Positions 1 through 55,961 of a stretch of DNA of 64,000 nucleotides are shown one piece after another. The notes under the pieces were generated by a model that was given only the letters and a program-made list of their open reading frames with translations, was not told the origin of the DNA and made no database searches. The stretch is from Sinonovacula constricta (lineage: Eukaryota > Mollusca > Bivalvia > Cardiida > Solecurtidae): contig CM017564.1 in the NCBI GenBank assembly GCA_007844125.1, positions 23,499,688-23,563,687 on the forward strand, read 5' to 3'. How positions within the stretch are numbered: the stretch's first letter is position 1; every line of letters begins with the position of its first letter. A program made the position numbers and the translations under genes.

Positions 1-578
1 TTTTTTTGCTGACCTAATCCGTTTACGCGAACAAAAGGGTGATTAAAGCTGTAAGTAAACTTATTAGTGTGATCTACTCTACTACGGGAAGACCGACATG
101 TTTCATTCGACCAGTGGGATTCAGTTTGTGTCACGTCCTAATCATCCGAGAATTTCACACCTTTGGGCAGTGACATTTCTGTTTTCTGTGTAGATCAGCT
201 GCGGTGGGAGAAGGGAGCCGCTCTTGGTTACCTATATAACGGGTACACCAATATACATGCCAATTACATGCCAGTTAAAGTATATTATAAATGGTCCAAC
301 TGTCGGGTCCCGTGTCAATTAGCTGCTCCGAATAAACAGCGGTCCGATAATTGACTACTAGTAACAAAGGAAGTGGTAACTGATAGGGGCCAACTGACAC
401 ATGATTTGCTGGACTGTTAAAAAAACAATATTGATAACGGGTCAGTCATTTATCAATTATAATTTTATTTTTATTTGCGCGAATTTACGTCCGTGCGAAA
501 CAGCCTTTTTCGGCGATTGCGCGAAATTTCGTGCCAGCGAAATTAAATGATACCACAGTAGCCATTGCTCTAACCCAG
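1..578. other. 5' flanking intron sequence, no exon recognised
   Basis: Exon 1 of the large gene begins with the third base of a codon after a pyrimidine-containing acceptor ending ACCCAG, so this stretch should be the end of an upstream intron. An open frame at 163-354 has no homology I recognise and no matching splice sites. 465-545 is rich in GCGCGAA and CGAAA motifs, which I suspect belong to a dispersed repeat. The missing N-terminus of the large protein must lie before position 1. Confidence 0.5.
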
Positions 579-45212
<44,634 letters not shown>

Positions 45213-47400
45213 ATGATATTAACACCATCAAACACCATGCAGTGTATTGGCATCACGTTAATCAGTGCCACACGGAGTTCCTGTGTTAACATGGTATTTT
45301 CTTTTCAGTTCCACTTTTCAAAGGAAAATGGAGCTATCATCGTGATGATCTCATCGATTTGGGTTAACTTTTTTATTTAGGTCCAGTTCCTGAGAACTGC
45401 TTATGATTTTCAATTTTAACTTGAAATGATATTTCTTCATTAAAAGGGGACAGTTTAGACCCAATTACTTACCAAATAAATCATTGTTACCTGAAAAGGT
45501 CCTGTAAAAATGCTTTTTATTGATGACCTAGTGGGAACAGAGAAGCATAAATCCCCACTTGCAAACAGTAAAAATAGCTATCTCTGCAGTGAGTCTCAAA
45601 AATGAAATATCTAAGAAAACCACGTGACAACTTACATTTGAGATCACAACATGTAGTCATCCGGGTAATCAGCACAGACATAGATATCTCTCTTTAGCCG
45701 AGATCACTATTTTGCCTATTTTTAAAATTTGGTAAAAACGATTATTAAGAATGATTGTTTTTGCGCTTAGTTTTTCTAACAGTATAGTTAGTGTTCAAAA
45801 TTGTCTTTACTTAGCATGAGTTTATGCAGAAATTATGCCCAAATTTCCTCGAGTAGTGGTAAGATGTAACATGTATTTGATAACGGTAAACTGTTGGATA
45901 CCACCTTTAAAATGGTAATACCAAGTAATAGACTACTTTCAAGCCACTGCTCGTTCAAGCGACTTTACACCTTATCCCATGGACATTGGGTGTATTTGTT
46001 AATTCTGTACTATGGCAGCCGACACATGGGTTGATGTGAATAACCCTCGCAGGTACCCATGTACACCTGGGTGGAGTGGAACAGTTCAGGGTAAATTTAT
46101 GGCTCAAGGAAATTAGCAATGACCTGACCAGTGTTCAAACTACAGACCACGTGATCTCGATTTGTATGTCCAACCACTTGACTATCCCGCTGCTTTTTTG
46201 TTTTTTAATTTTTGAATGCTAACCAGCAATGAGAAATGTGCCTATCTAGCGCATTTGTTAATTTTCACTTTACACTCCTGGTTGGTCTGTGTCAAGTGAC
46301 TAATGGACTACTTTAGTATTAGTTGTATCTGGGAGTTAGACTTAACTTCATTTTTGTCAAGTTAAAACACTGATATACTTGGTGAAAAAAAAAGAAAAAA
46401 AATGAAATTTAAGCAACAGATTTTGGGAGCAAATAAAAGTCAATGAACAAAAAATTACAGAAATCATATTATTAAATTGATCATAGAGGTAATTTTAAGA
46501 AGATCAACAACAGTTTTTTATTTTTACTTACTTTGTGGCAGTCCTGAAAAAAGTTAGCTCTTGTGTGAATAAAAAAACTAAACACTTCCAAACTTAAGTC
46601 CATAACAAAATATCCACATGAATATACAAGGGAAACTGAATGAACAAAATTTAGTGGCATTTAAAATCATGATTTTTATTATCAACTTTTTTGTGAGAAG
46701 CTGAAAATTTTTTTGCATTGGTCTCATGCTTGCTGTAACCAAATTTGGGATCAATGCATATTTTTATATACTCTCCTTGTGATATGTATTTATTTCATCT
46801 CATGTTCATTATTAAAAAAACAAATGGCTGAAGTTGTGATATGATTGAATTAGCAAAATATTTAAACTATGCCAAAATGTAATGTTTACACAACTATACC
46901 ATATGCAAACAACATATTTTTGTTCATATGCATGTAGCTAAATACATATGTCATGCCACAAGAAAATGTGATCTAAAGAGAAATGACAGATGCTTTATGT
47001 TTAAGAAATTGTAATAATTGTTTGAAGAAAATACTATCTTTGTAAAAAAAAAACACCATCTTTGACTTTAAAAAACACTATCTTTGTTAATTCACCATTG
47101 CTTTCAACCCATGTTGACCACTTCTGCCACAAGCTGTATGTGACATCATTTTATATACCGGTTGTTTTCAAAGCATATAGAACTACAAATTCTGTTGTTG
47201 ATAGTGACACACAGGTCAGATCTGCTAAACTATGTGGTAGGAGATGTTTCATCCTCAGATTCATTATTAACCAGATCAGTTTACTGCAAGTAGGTCCTGT
47301 AACTCACCATGTGAAAAGAAATAAATTTATTGTCAATAAAAATTTGAAATTTTTAAAACATCTTTTACAATGGTGTCATCTTTTGTCAGTAATGCATCTT
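45213..47400 (+). other. 3' flank of the dikinase gene, no further gene seen
   Basis: Candidate polyadenylation signals AATAAA occur at 45475-45480, 46432-46437 and 46568-46573; the sequence does not decide between them. 45430-45920 is a copy of repeat R4. The rest is AT-rich. An open frame at 47062-47409 shows no recognisable motif and lies in low-complexity DNA. Confidence 0.5.
45430..45920. repeat. Dispersed repeat R4, longest copy
   Basis: It runs from CCAATTACTTACCAAATAAA through TCATCCGGGTAATCAGCACA to CTGTTGGATACCACCTTTAA. Parts recur at 27960-28440, 62935-62975 and 20030-20470; the last motif alone is at 40480, 21290 and 48740. Confidence 0.7.
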
Positions 47401-47414
47401 TTCTTATGACATGA

Positions 47415-47860
47415 CATATACAAACATGTGAGAAATATTGTGCAGATTTATGAAATATGATGTCATTTTTCACAATTTTGTGAGAAATATTGTCAAGATT
47501 TATAAAATATGATGTCACTTTTGACAATTTTGTGAGAAATATTGTGCAGATTTATAAAATATGATGTCACTTTTGACAGTTTTGGGAGAAATATTGTGCA
47601 GATTTATAAAATATGATGTCACTTTTGACAATTTTGAGAAATATTGTGCAGATTTATGACATAGGATGTCAGTTCTGAAAATTTTGTGAGAAATATTGTA
47701 GAGATTTATGAAATATAAGTCACTTTTGACAATTTTGTGGGAAATATTGTGCAGATTTATGAAGTATTATATCACTTTTGACCATTTTGTGAGCAAACTT
47801 ATGCAGATTTATTTACTATGTCACTTTTGACAATTTTATGAATGCAGAGGCAAATATTTA
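47415..47860. repeat. ~53-bp tandem repeat
   Basis: Eight units with TTTGTGAGAAATATTGTGCA, GATTTATAAAATATGATGTC and ACTTTTGACAA; later units are more diverged. Confidence 0.9.
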
Positions 47861-47929
47861 TTTATAATCAGCAGTTTTTTATGCTAGATTAAAAATGCAG
47901 AAATATATGGATATTAAGCATTCTTATTT

Positions 47930-48118
47930 AGCTCTTCTTGCAAGATTATACCTGCTTTCAATTATAAATCACATTTTTATCCCGATTGATTTTTATATTT
48001 CTACTTACATATTTTTATTTTAACCTGATTATACTCTGTTCATGATGAACTTCATCCTATTTTGCTCTGTATGACCTATCAAGTGTCGGTGCGCCGTAAA
48101 ACTCAAAATAAAAATATA
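47930..48118 (+). mobile_element. Molluscan 3'-tail repeat
   Basis: CTGCTTTCAATTATAAATCA, ATTTTAACCTGATTATACTC and AAGTGTCGGTGCGCCGTAAA, ending in CTCAAAATAAAAATA. Confidence 0.7.
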
Positions 48119-48457
48119 CGAATACTTTAAGAGTATGTTGAATTGTTTATCTGAATATGGTTGTTTTTGCAAGTACATCATCATGCATCTTTTAATAATC
48201 TACACAGTCACCAGAATTGTGTAGCAATTTAAATGTAGCTTTCAGAAATATGGCTTTTCTGCAAATATATAATTGACGAGAATTGTGTACCAAATAAATG
48301 AAGCTTTCACAATTACTCTGTTTTTCCAAAGTTATAAATTCATCAGAATTATGTATTAAAGAAATGTGGCTGTCATAATTTCTGATTTTCTACAAGTCAT
48401 TTCAAGTTACCCATATCTTGTTTGCATTTTCTGTGTTTTATTTCTTCACCTAAACTG

Positions 48458-48737
48458 ACCGCCCGCAATAGCTCAGGTGGTAGAGCGTCAACTTACAGAT
48501 CGGGAGGTCGTGGGTTCAAATCCTGGCCGGATCAAACCAAAGACTTTAAAGTTGGTAGTAGTGGCTTCCCTCCTAACGCTTGGGACTAAGGGGACAGCAT
48601 TACGCCTGACTTGTCGGTGTCAGTATAATTGACTGGCCGGGTTCGGTCCCTGGGCACCTCATAAGTTCCCCTGTACTATAATGATAGAAATGTCACTGCA
48701 CAGTATCGGCAAAAATGCCGGCAAATCCCATCCCACC
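48458..48737 (+). mobile_element. S3 SINE, full length
   Basis: CCCGCAATAGCTCAGGTGGT and CGTGGGTTCAAATCCTGG are the tRNA-like promoter boxes. The body (GTGGCTTCCCTCCTAACGCT, CGCCTGACTTGTCGGTG) and the terminal hairpin GGCAAAAATGCCGGC match the copy at 44385-44660. Confidence 0.85.
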
Positions 48738-49989
48738 AAAACTGTTGGATACCACCATTAATTGGTATCAGAATTTATAATATCACATAACATTGAAAAT
48801 ATTGTAGTTTGATTTTTTTGTTATTTGCTTATCAGTTTGTTGATGTTTTTTGTCATGATCCTTTGATGTTTCAAAATATAGAGAGGATCTGACATTAGTC
48901 AGATCCTGATAATCACATGATTTTAGTCTCCAGTATACGATCTTATGAAACTTTACCAACAGTACTTGTTGAAATAGTGGGATGAGACAATCTGCATTAT
49001 GATGTCATCAATCAGTAAGCTGTATTACACTAGTGTAATATAAGAAAATATGTAATGAGTGTATTGAATGGAAAACAAGGGGGATTATGTGATAAACAAC
49101 GGTTAGTGATTTTTTTAAGATATATAAATGTAAAAGTATTTTATTTGAAATATAATGTAGTGTCCCTGGTAGTTTTTTTGTGTTAATGCCATTTTCTACT
49201 TTTGACTTTGATCAACATTTAATCAACAGTTAATCAACATAAAATCACCAGTTTTTTGTTTATTGTTTCGGCTATTTGTGCTGTATTGTAGAGGTTTCTT
49301 GGCCACAGATGGGTGATTCTATTTATTTTTGGAATCTTATCACAGCACTGACAAAAATAAAAATATTACAAAAATTATTTGTTTTTGTGTTTGTTATATT
49401 CAACTAACATTTTGGCAGTGAAAACAATACCTGACAGTGAGAAACTTACATGTTTTGATATTTACTGTCTATTGGAACATACCTACCTGTAAACTATTCT
49501 CAGTTCCGTAACACAACTTAAAATCTTATTTTTTTAGGCTATAGTTAAGTTGAGATCAAAACTTTTATCTAAATATCTTTTGACTGAGAAGCCAACTTGA
49601 AAGGGAAAAGTTTACCAGGATTTGGATGAATTCAAATTTGTTTTTAATAAAGACATATGAAATTACTCAATTTATCAAATTAATCGTAGATATAACACTT
49701 GTTTTCTATTCTTAAATAAAGGTTTAAACGTTCTAACTGCCCCAGGCAAATATTGTACATTTAATCAAATATGAAAACAAGGCAATGGTATCAATATTCA
49801 TTTAAATTGACAAAAAATAAAACAAATTTATGTCCCGTTACGGAAATGATAATGTATAACGGAAATGAGACTTGCATTACGGAAATGGTAAATGAAACAT
49901 ACAGCATCCATTATATCAATACAAGCATTTATTTTGACAAAATAAATTGTGTCATGGTAATGACAAAAGATGTTGAAATTCGTTAGTAT

Positions 49990-50649
49990 TTATTTGAAAA
50001 TTTCAAAATAGCTTTTCATGACAACATAAACAATTGCTGTTACCAGAGCTGACAGTTTTCGCTTTTCTTCTTGACTCTTCGTATTGTTGTATCTCTCTAT
50101 TATACGCTGTGTCAAGATCGAGAACAACATGATTGCTTTTCTGCCATCGTGACTTTTAATGATATCATCCCCTTCTTTCGACCTGTTGTTACCTTTACTA
50201 TGCCTTTGCCATCTTTTCTTATATTTTTCTTTCAACCTTTCTTCCCTTTTCAAAGCAATTCGGAGACGGAAGATTTCTCTATACGCTTTTGAACGATCTT
50301 TTCTTACTTTTCTTCTACCCAGCTGTCTCGCAACTTGTTGTTGGGGCAGACCACTTGCTTCTGGTGACGTTGGTGGTGTCACTGTATTTTCTATAGACTG
50401 TAGTACTTCTTTCTTTCTTTTGTAATACTGTTTCGATGATTTTCGCCACCCCCTTCGTTTTGTTCTTTGTTCCCTTGCATTCATTTCGTTGATTGGTTTA
50501 ATGACCCCTCTTTTCTTCTTCTCTTGATATCGCTCTCTTTCCTTTCTCTTATATTCAGCATGCTTTCGTGGGCTTTCTCCTTGTCGCTGTCTCCATAAGG
50601 CTACTCGCTCGGCGTTAGTTAATTTTACGGTTGATTTGCGACTATCCAT
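49990..50649 (-). CDS. Very basic 219-residue protein (ORF B), mobile-element-like
   Basis: The protein has no signal peptide or membrane span. Residues 13-48 (AERVALWRQRQ, then EYKRKERERYQEKKKRG) and 58-81 are extremely Lys/Arg-rich. 90-96 is TPPTSPE, and 114-150 is a charged helix likely to form a coiled coil. 169-205 (RKAIMLFSILTQRIIERY) is a more hydrophobic helix. I recall similar 'AER.R..R.R' basic regions at the N-terminus of multicopy, transposon-associated proteins of molluscs and cnidarians; those are longer, so this may be truncated or continue by splicing. The ATG has A at -3 and G at +4. The TAA stop sits within AAATAAAT, a possible poly(A) signal. It overlaps ORF A by 25 bases in a different frame. 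A nuclear, nucleic-acid-binding role is inference. Confidence 0.62.
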   Translation of the reverse strand: MDSRKSTVKLTNAERVALWRQRQGESPRKHAEYKRKERERYQEKKKRGVIKPINEMNAREQRTKRRGWRKSSKQYYKRKKEVLQSIENTVTPPTSPEASGLPQQQVARQLGRRKVRKDRSKAYREIFRLRIALKREERLKEKYKKRWQRHSKGNNRSKEGDDIIKSHDGRKAIMLFSILTQRIIERYNNTKSQEEKRKLSALVTAIVYVVMKSYFEIFK

Positions 50650-50836
50650 TCTTCAAACTGTCTTTTACGCAAGCGTATTAAATCCTTTAGGTGTTCAATC
50701 TTGGACACAAGATGTACGACGGAATCAGCCCACTCTATGGTCAGCTCACGCCTATCTCGCGGGGAACACAATTCACTCAATCTACGTTGCCACGTTGCGA
50801 GTAATAAATCAGGATTGTCGATTTCCAGTCGTCTAT
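50625..50836 (-). CDS. ORF A, exon 2 (residues 8-77)
   Basis: The acceptor on the minus strand is AATGTTTTGTAG|ATAGAC. Joined in phase to exon 1 it gives 77 residues: a short acidic start, then a helical, charged stretch (WQRRLSEL, DRRELTIEWADSVVHLVSKI, LKDLIRLRKRQFEEW) and a TAA stop. I recognise no domain. The stop falls 25 bases inside ORF B, whose ATG lies in the sequence for GluGluTrp. One transcript could encode both, by leaky scanning or reinitiation, or a -1 frame change could fuse them. Confidence 0.6.
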
Positions 50837-51689
50837 CTACAAAACATTATTAACTTTAATTTCTGAGTGAATGGGGTATTGATTGAATAATGCCATAAAT
50901 ATATAGTGAAAAAAATATTTACCCAATATTGCGGGTACATGTGCCATTCTTTTCATAAATGTTAAAAATATATATCAACATATTGTTGTTTCATCTTGTT
51001 TTGAACTGGTACTGCTTTAAAATTGCAATGACAGGTGCAAACCTTTCAATATCATTTCCATAACGTTTTATTTCATCTCCGTAATAATTTAATATTTATA
51101 AAAGTTCTTAAAAGTAAAATAGAGTTTCCATTTTCCTACATGATTTGTTTAAAAAAAAAATAAGCAGATTTAAAAATACATGTTTTCTCTTCTAAACAGT
51201 TCATAAAAATTGGTTTATTATAATTAAATATCATTTCCGTAATGATATTATGCTCAGATCCGTATTATTTTGTTCAGCTAACGTACATTTTCTTGTTAGT
51301 TATAAATATCTCATTCTTTTGACTTTCTGTTTACATGTTATATAGTCAAAATACTTGTCATTTGAATTGGTCGGTATTCCGGGTTAATTATGTTAAAAAA
51401 TACACATAGAACGTATAAAATCTCAGTTCCGTAATAGAAAAATTCTCAACTCCGGAACTTTTTATACTGTACGGAACTGATTATTACGGCAATGATAATT
51501 TTGGGGTTATTTCCCTTAGTATTTGCCTCGGTTTGGTACAATTGCAGACATCTGTTGACGTTCAGATACATAAACAAAGACATGATACAACGCAAACAAA
51601 GAAACGTCTCAGTCAGAGATGGTTATCGTTATTCAAGCTGCACGGTAATGAAATCAAGAAAACATACGCATAAAAAAAAGGATACTTAC

Positions 51690-51711
51690 CAGCAATTTCT
51701 TCAGCCGCCAT
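51690..51711 (-). CDS. ORF A, exon 1 (residues 1-8)
   Basis: The minus strand reads ATGGCGGCTGAAGAAATTGC followed by TG|GTAAGTATCC, a near-perfect donor leaving phase 1. The phase and the 853-bp intron (50837-51689) fit exon 2. The ATG has G at -3 and +4. The MAAEEIAD start is typical of cytosolic or nuclear proteins. Confidence 0.6.
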
Positions 51712-51771
51712 TACACAACATGTCGCCACCGGTTCAAAGATTTAAAACTTTTGCGAGAAATAAGCTCAGTA

Positions 51772-51779
51772 TGACGTCA
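51772..51779. promoter_or_regulatory. Perfect palindromic CRE upstream of ORF A
   Basis: TGACGTCA, within ATGACGTCAT, lies about 60 bases upstream of the ORF A start codon. This is the full cAMP-response element consensus (CREB/ATF). Position relative to the predicted first exon supports a promoter, but no TATA box was identified. Confidence 0.45.
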
Positions 51780-52789
51780 TGTGGTGAAGAGTACAAATGG
51801 GAAGTAATATTTTCGTGCTATTTACGAATTTTGTACGGAAATGAGAACTAAGTTAGGGACAATTTTTGTGTCAGATTTTCATGCACATATGTTGTGATTT
51901 AATGCATTTTTAATATATTTAATGAAAGATATAAGTACAGAAGTTCTTACAATTACTTAAAATTGTAATTTAAGTGACACACATTAACAGCATTTTATAC
52001 GTAACGGAAAGCATAAGAATCGGGACGATAAGTTTTACTTTTAGTCTTGGATCTAAATTGTATATTTTCGAGATCAAAAAATTCTATAGACATTTATTTT
52101 TTGCCTAAAAAGTTTACATTATGTTATTAAATATGTTTCATTATATTTATGTATTTAACAGAACACGTGTGCTTATATACTGCCGTTTTTGTACACGGGG
52201 ACATTAGATTCCAAATAAAATTAGAATAACCCAGATATAAAAAAAAGACTCCTTTCTTAAATCTGGGCTTTTAACGGTGATATTAGTTAAGTTGTCATAG
52301 AACAAAATTCCAAATATAGTCAGGGCTGGAAAAATACAGTAGCCCAATGTCCCAGACAAGTTAAAATTCTGTTTCGAGCTACTGGTCATTGATCATTAAA
52401 TTAGTCCCGGACAAGTCATATATCGACAGTCAAACAAGTGACAAATAAACAGTGGTTTCTAATTAGCGATGAAGACAATTTCACGCCAGGTGCATTTATC
52501 AACAACACGTAAAGATGATACATGTACAATGCACGCACTTGTCCACAACATGATGCACAATACATAAATGCTTCTAGAAAAAAAATAAACTTGTTGTTAT
52601 ACCTTGTTTGTTAGTTGTAGATATGACAAATGTGTTGTTGTGATTGTTAATTGAAAATGATGCAAATTTTTGGACAAGTCATTTTTGTCCTGGTTACTGA
52701 TCCGGAACTAGTCATTGAAAAAAAAAAATGTCCAGTCCTGTATAGTAACAATATTTTTTAAAATCTGTGGTCTAGTATTATTTTAGAGT

Positions 52790-53100
52790 CATTAACATAT
52801 ACAAACTATTTAAGACAGTATCCGATGCTAAGCTTGTTTTCTACCTGAACGAGATTTGTATTCTTAATTTTTAAACTTTTAATTATGCAAACGTTATACA
52901 TTTTAACTGTTTAATATGTTAACCTGCTTTCACTTATAATTCACATTTTTAACCTGATAGATTTTTATTCCTACTCACATATTGAAGTTTTAACCTGATT
53001 ATATTCTATTGTCGTTAAACTTCAACATATTCGGCACCGTATGACCTATCAAGTGTCGGTGTGCCATAAAACTCAAAATACAAATACATAAATAAATATA
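52790..53100 (+). mobile_element. Molluscan 3'-tail repeat, long copy
   Basis: GACAGTATCCGATGCTAAGC, CAAACGTTATACATTTTAAC, GCACCGTATGACCTATCAAG and TGTCGGTGTGCCATAAAACT in the same order as 22830-23145; tail AATACATAAATAAATA. Confidence 0.75.
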
Positions 53101-53539
53101 AAAAGAATTTTGGCATGATATAGGTAGCAGTGAGGAGAAAAATAAAAATGATTTACATCTTTGTTTCTTTTTGCAGCACAAATGAAAAGGGTAAAAACAT
53201 ATTTCTTGTAATTGATTTAAGATTAATGATATTAAATGTTTTTGAAATGTGGAAGTGTCTCAGAAACTTTAAGTGTCTTAAAAAGTGTTTTACATTTTAA
53301 ACATATGAAAATTGCCATTTTATACTATTTTACTTTTATATATTAATTGATATATGTTTTATTTGACACCTATCTTGTAAAAGTTTATATTTATGTGGTA
53401 AGTATGCCATATAAATGCGCATACTTTATATTATTATTTTGATTTTACCAAAAAAAATTGCAAAACATAGGTTTTACATTGATTTCTTTATTTGCTATTA
53501 TACATGTAATATATGATTTGATTTGATTTGATTTTGAAA

Positions 53540-53765
53540 TACATTGCAGCGCATATTTATGATAATTATAGCAACGTCCAGCTTTTAGTGGAGGAAGACC
53601 CAAGACACACGTCTGGGTAGAACCATCGGCGCATCGCAAGTCAGCTGGAAGACCTTCACATTAAGTCCTTTGCCCCGAATGGGACTCGAAACCATGTGGT
53701 GAGAGGCTAAGCAGTCAGAGGAGTTACAAATCAGCGACTCTACCACTATGCCATAGATACCCCAA
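53540..53765 (-). mobile_element. S2 SINE, full length
   Basis: The reverse complement shows CTATGGCATAGTGGTAGAGT (A box), a B box at GTTTCGAGTCCCATTCGGGG, TCTACCCAGACGTGTGTC and a tail toward ATTTTGAAATACATTGCAGC. Confidence 0.82.
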
Positions 53766-54111
53766 ATGTATATCTATACCCACTTTAATTGTATACATAT
53801 ATTATCACAAAGTCCTGATATAAAGAGTACAATAAATTTGGTGTTTGGCCATAGCACTCTATTATTGAAAAACGCATGAAATTCATTTTTAGTTTTTGAT
53901 TTTACTACAATTGTCTCTATTATAAACAAATACTTGAACAGAATAGTGCAATTTTTACAATGTTATATTTTTATGTCTCCTAGATACATGTATATACCAT
54001 CCACTTTTATGTATAATTTGATTAAGTTTCTACTGTAAAGAGAGTGCCATCCTCATTTTATTGTACAATTTTCTGCACTAAAGAGATTTTCACCCATATA
54101 AATGTTTCGTT

Positions 54112-54332
54112 TTGTTTTTGAGAAACATTGCAGCGGCCAGTTATGCTCATTATAGTGACATCCAGCTATTTTGGCGGAGAAAGACCCCAGAAAAATGTCT
54201 GGGTAGAACCACTGGCGCACCGCAAGTCAGCTGGAAGACCTTACCACATTAAGTCCTTTACCCTGAATGGGACTCTCACCCACGCAGTTGGAGGCTAAGC
54301 AGTCAGCTGAGTTAACCGCTATGCCATATATA
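54112..54332 (-). mobile_element. S2 SINE
   Basis: The reverse complement carries GTGGTTCTACCCAGACATTT, TTCTGGGGTCTTTCTCC and the GCGGTTAACTCAGCTGACTG head region; the A box is decayed. Confidence 0.78.
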
Positions 54333-54339
54333 CAAATAT

Positions 54340-54940
54340 ATACTACCTCCCATATAAATGAATAACTTCATAAAGTAAAGAGAGTTGTGCCAACTTTTTG
54401 TATAATTTTCTTTGAAAAAAGTGAACTACGCATTTTATTCCTAATTTTCCACAATTAATTGTCAGAAAAATGTTGTCATATTTACGATATGATCATAATG
54501 TAATGAAAGGCTTGAGAATTATTTTTTTTATTTTTATGCTACTTTTATACCTCGAATTTCCATCATTATAACTGTTTTCGAAGTGCCCACAATATTATTT
54601 AGAATCATGTTCTTTACTTCATCTAATTTTTATATTTTGTTCCATAATCAGTACAACCACCTTTTTTATCATCCTGCTTATAGTCAGTACATTGTTAAGT
54701 TGTAATACTTTGTGCGACTTCTGGGCCATTTTTGGCCTGCAAAAATTAAAAAGCAGTTATTTTTATATACTGTACACTGTGTATTATAATAAACTTATTG
54801 CGAGAAAATGGTGTTTTATTTTATACATATACTACCTTTTTTTATTTACCATAAAATGAACAAAACATCTGTTACTGATATTCGCACATCTAAACCTCTT
54901 CGTTGATCCATTCATGTTGGGTGATGGACAACTTTGATTA
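54340..54940. other. AT-rich stretch, no gene seen
   Basis: Low-complexity AT-rich sequence with AATAAAC near 54790 but no open frame or repeat I can support. Confidence 0.5.
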
Positions 54941-54944
54941 AATA

Positions 54945-55120
54945 TATAGGGAATAATAAGTCCCTTGCCGAATAACCTATAATCATATCTGCTACTGACT
55001 TATTATTCCCTATTTATTTGGCTCGTGAGAAGGCTCGCCAAGGCTCGACAAAAAATTATTTCTCCCTTGCCGAATAAACTATAATCATATCTGCTACTGA
55101 CTTATTATTCCCTATTTAGA
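54945..55120. repeat. Palindromic segment duplicated in tandem
   Basis: TAGGGAATAATAAGTC near 54948 pairs with GACTTATTATTCCCTA at 54997-55012 as a foldback. The run CCCTTGCCGAATAA to TTATTCCCTATTTA occurs twice, about 103 bp apart, with a copy-specific spacer containing GGCTCGCCAAGGCTCG. Confidence 0.8.
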
Positions 55121-55961
55121 CTTTCTTTAAGAAAAACCTGCAGGAAGTGTGGCATTGGAGTACTCCACAGACTAGGTTTATGCAAAGTGGGTCTTTTTGT
55201 AGACTTATCATTCCAAGGCAAGTTTTTGTTGTTTTTCTCTATGTGTGTAATGTCAGTGTTTGTATGTGCTTTGTCTTGTGGTTGTTTCAATTTTAATTTT
55301 TTGTGGTTACAAAAATATGCAACATATTGAAAAATAAGGAAAGAGCATCATCATCAGCTATTTTACGTACTATTGACAGGTTTCTGGTTGCACCATATCT
55401 TAATGGGGTCCTCCACCCTTCTCTGTTGAGAGAAAGAATGGAACTCTGATGTAGCTGTTTGAGGGGTGCCCTAGTAGGCTGTTAGCTGATTTCTATATTC
55501 CTTTATTTCTCCTAATTTGGATCAAAATCCTATAATTATTCTGAAAAACCTCTCATGTTTCCTATATTTTCCTATATTTTTAAAAATATTCCCATATTTT
55601 TTAGGAAATTTGTCGCTAATAAATGAAGAGAGTAAATATTGCTTTGATACTGCTTTTGGCTTCATTTTACAGATAAGAGAATTTGTATGTCTGCATCAAA
55701 ATCCTTCCAACAATGCTGCTATGCTCCTCTTTATCATCTGTATACCGGGTCACAGGTCTTTTAGGTGACCATTCAGATGATGGTGATGTGTTTTGCAGCA
55801 GCCTTCTGCCTGGATTGTGATGCTGTAGTTTAAACTTAATGGTTTACTTCATTTTTATGGTAAACATTTTGGACATTGTCTTTGATTATTGTAGAAACGG
55901 TAATTTACATGTCAGAATTGTTTATATAAGTGCCTATTTTAAGTTGGAAACTCCTGTAGAT

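Larger units (their letters stand above)
49500..52015. mobile_element. Block with scattered TTACGGAA motifs around ORFs A/B
   Basis: Words related to TTCCGTAA / TTACGGAA occur at about 49505, 49839, 49857, 49878 on one side and 51060, 51079, 51236, 51258, 51426, 51452, 51470, 51484, 51834 and 52003 on the other, in both orientations. I saw none in the coding part. Such clustered subterminal motifs are typical of transposase-binding regions of DNA transposons. Termini and target duplication were not found. Confidence 0.45.

Noticed and set aside
163..354. 63-codon frame before exon 1 as the missing upstream exon
   Set aside because: No donor in the needed phase and no resemblance to the family's N-terminal region.
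47062..47409. 115-codon frame in the 3' flank
   Set aside because: No motif, AT-rich composition, no splice or start context beyond chance.
55640..55759. Exon-like block with TTCATTTTACAG acceptor and CACAG|GTCTTT donor
   Set aside because: The 40-residue product has no recognisable motif and no partner exon with a matching phase was found.
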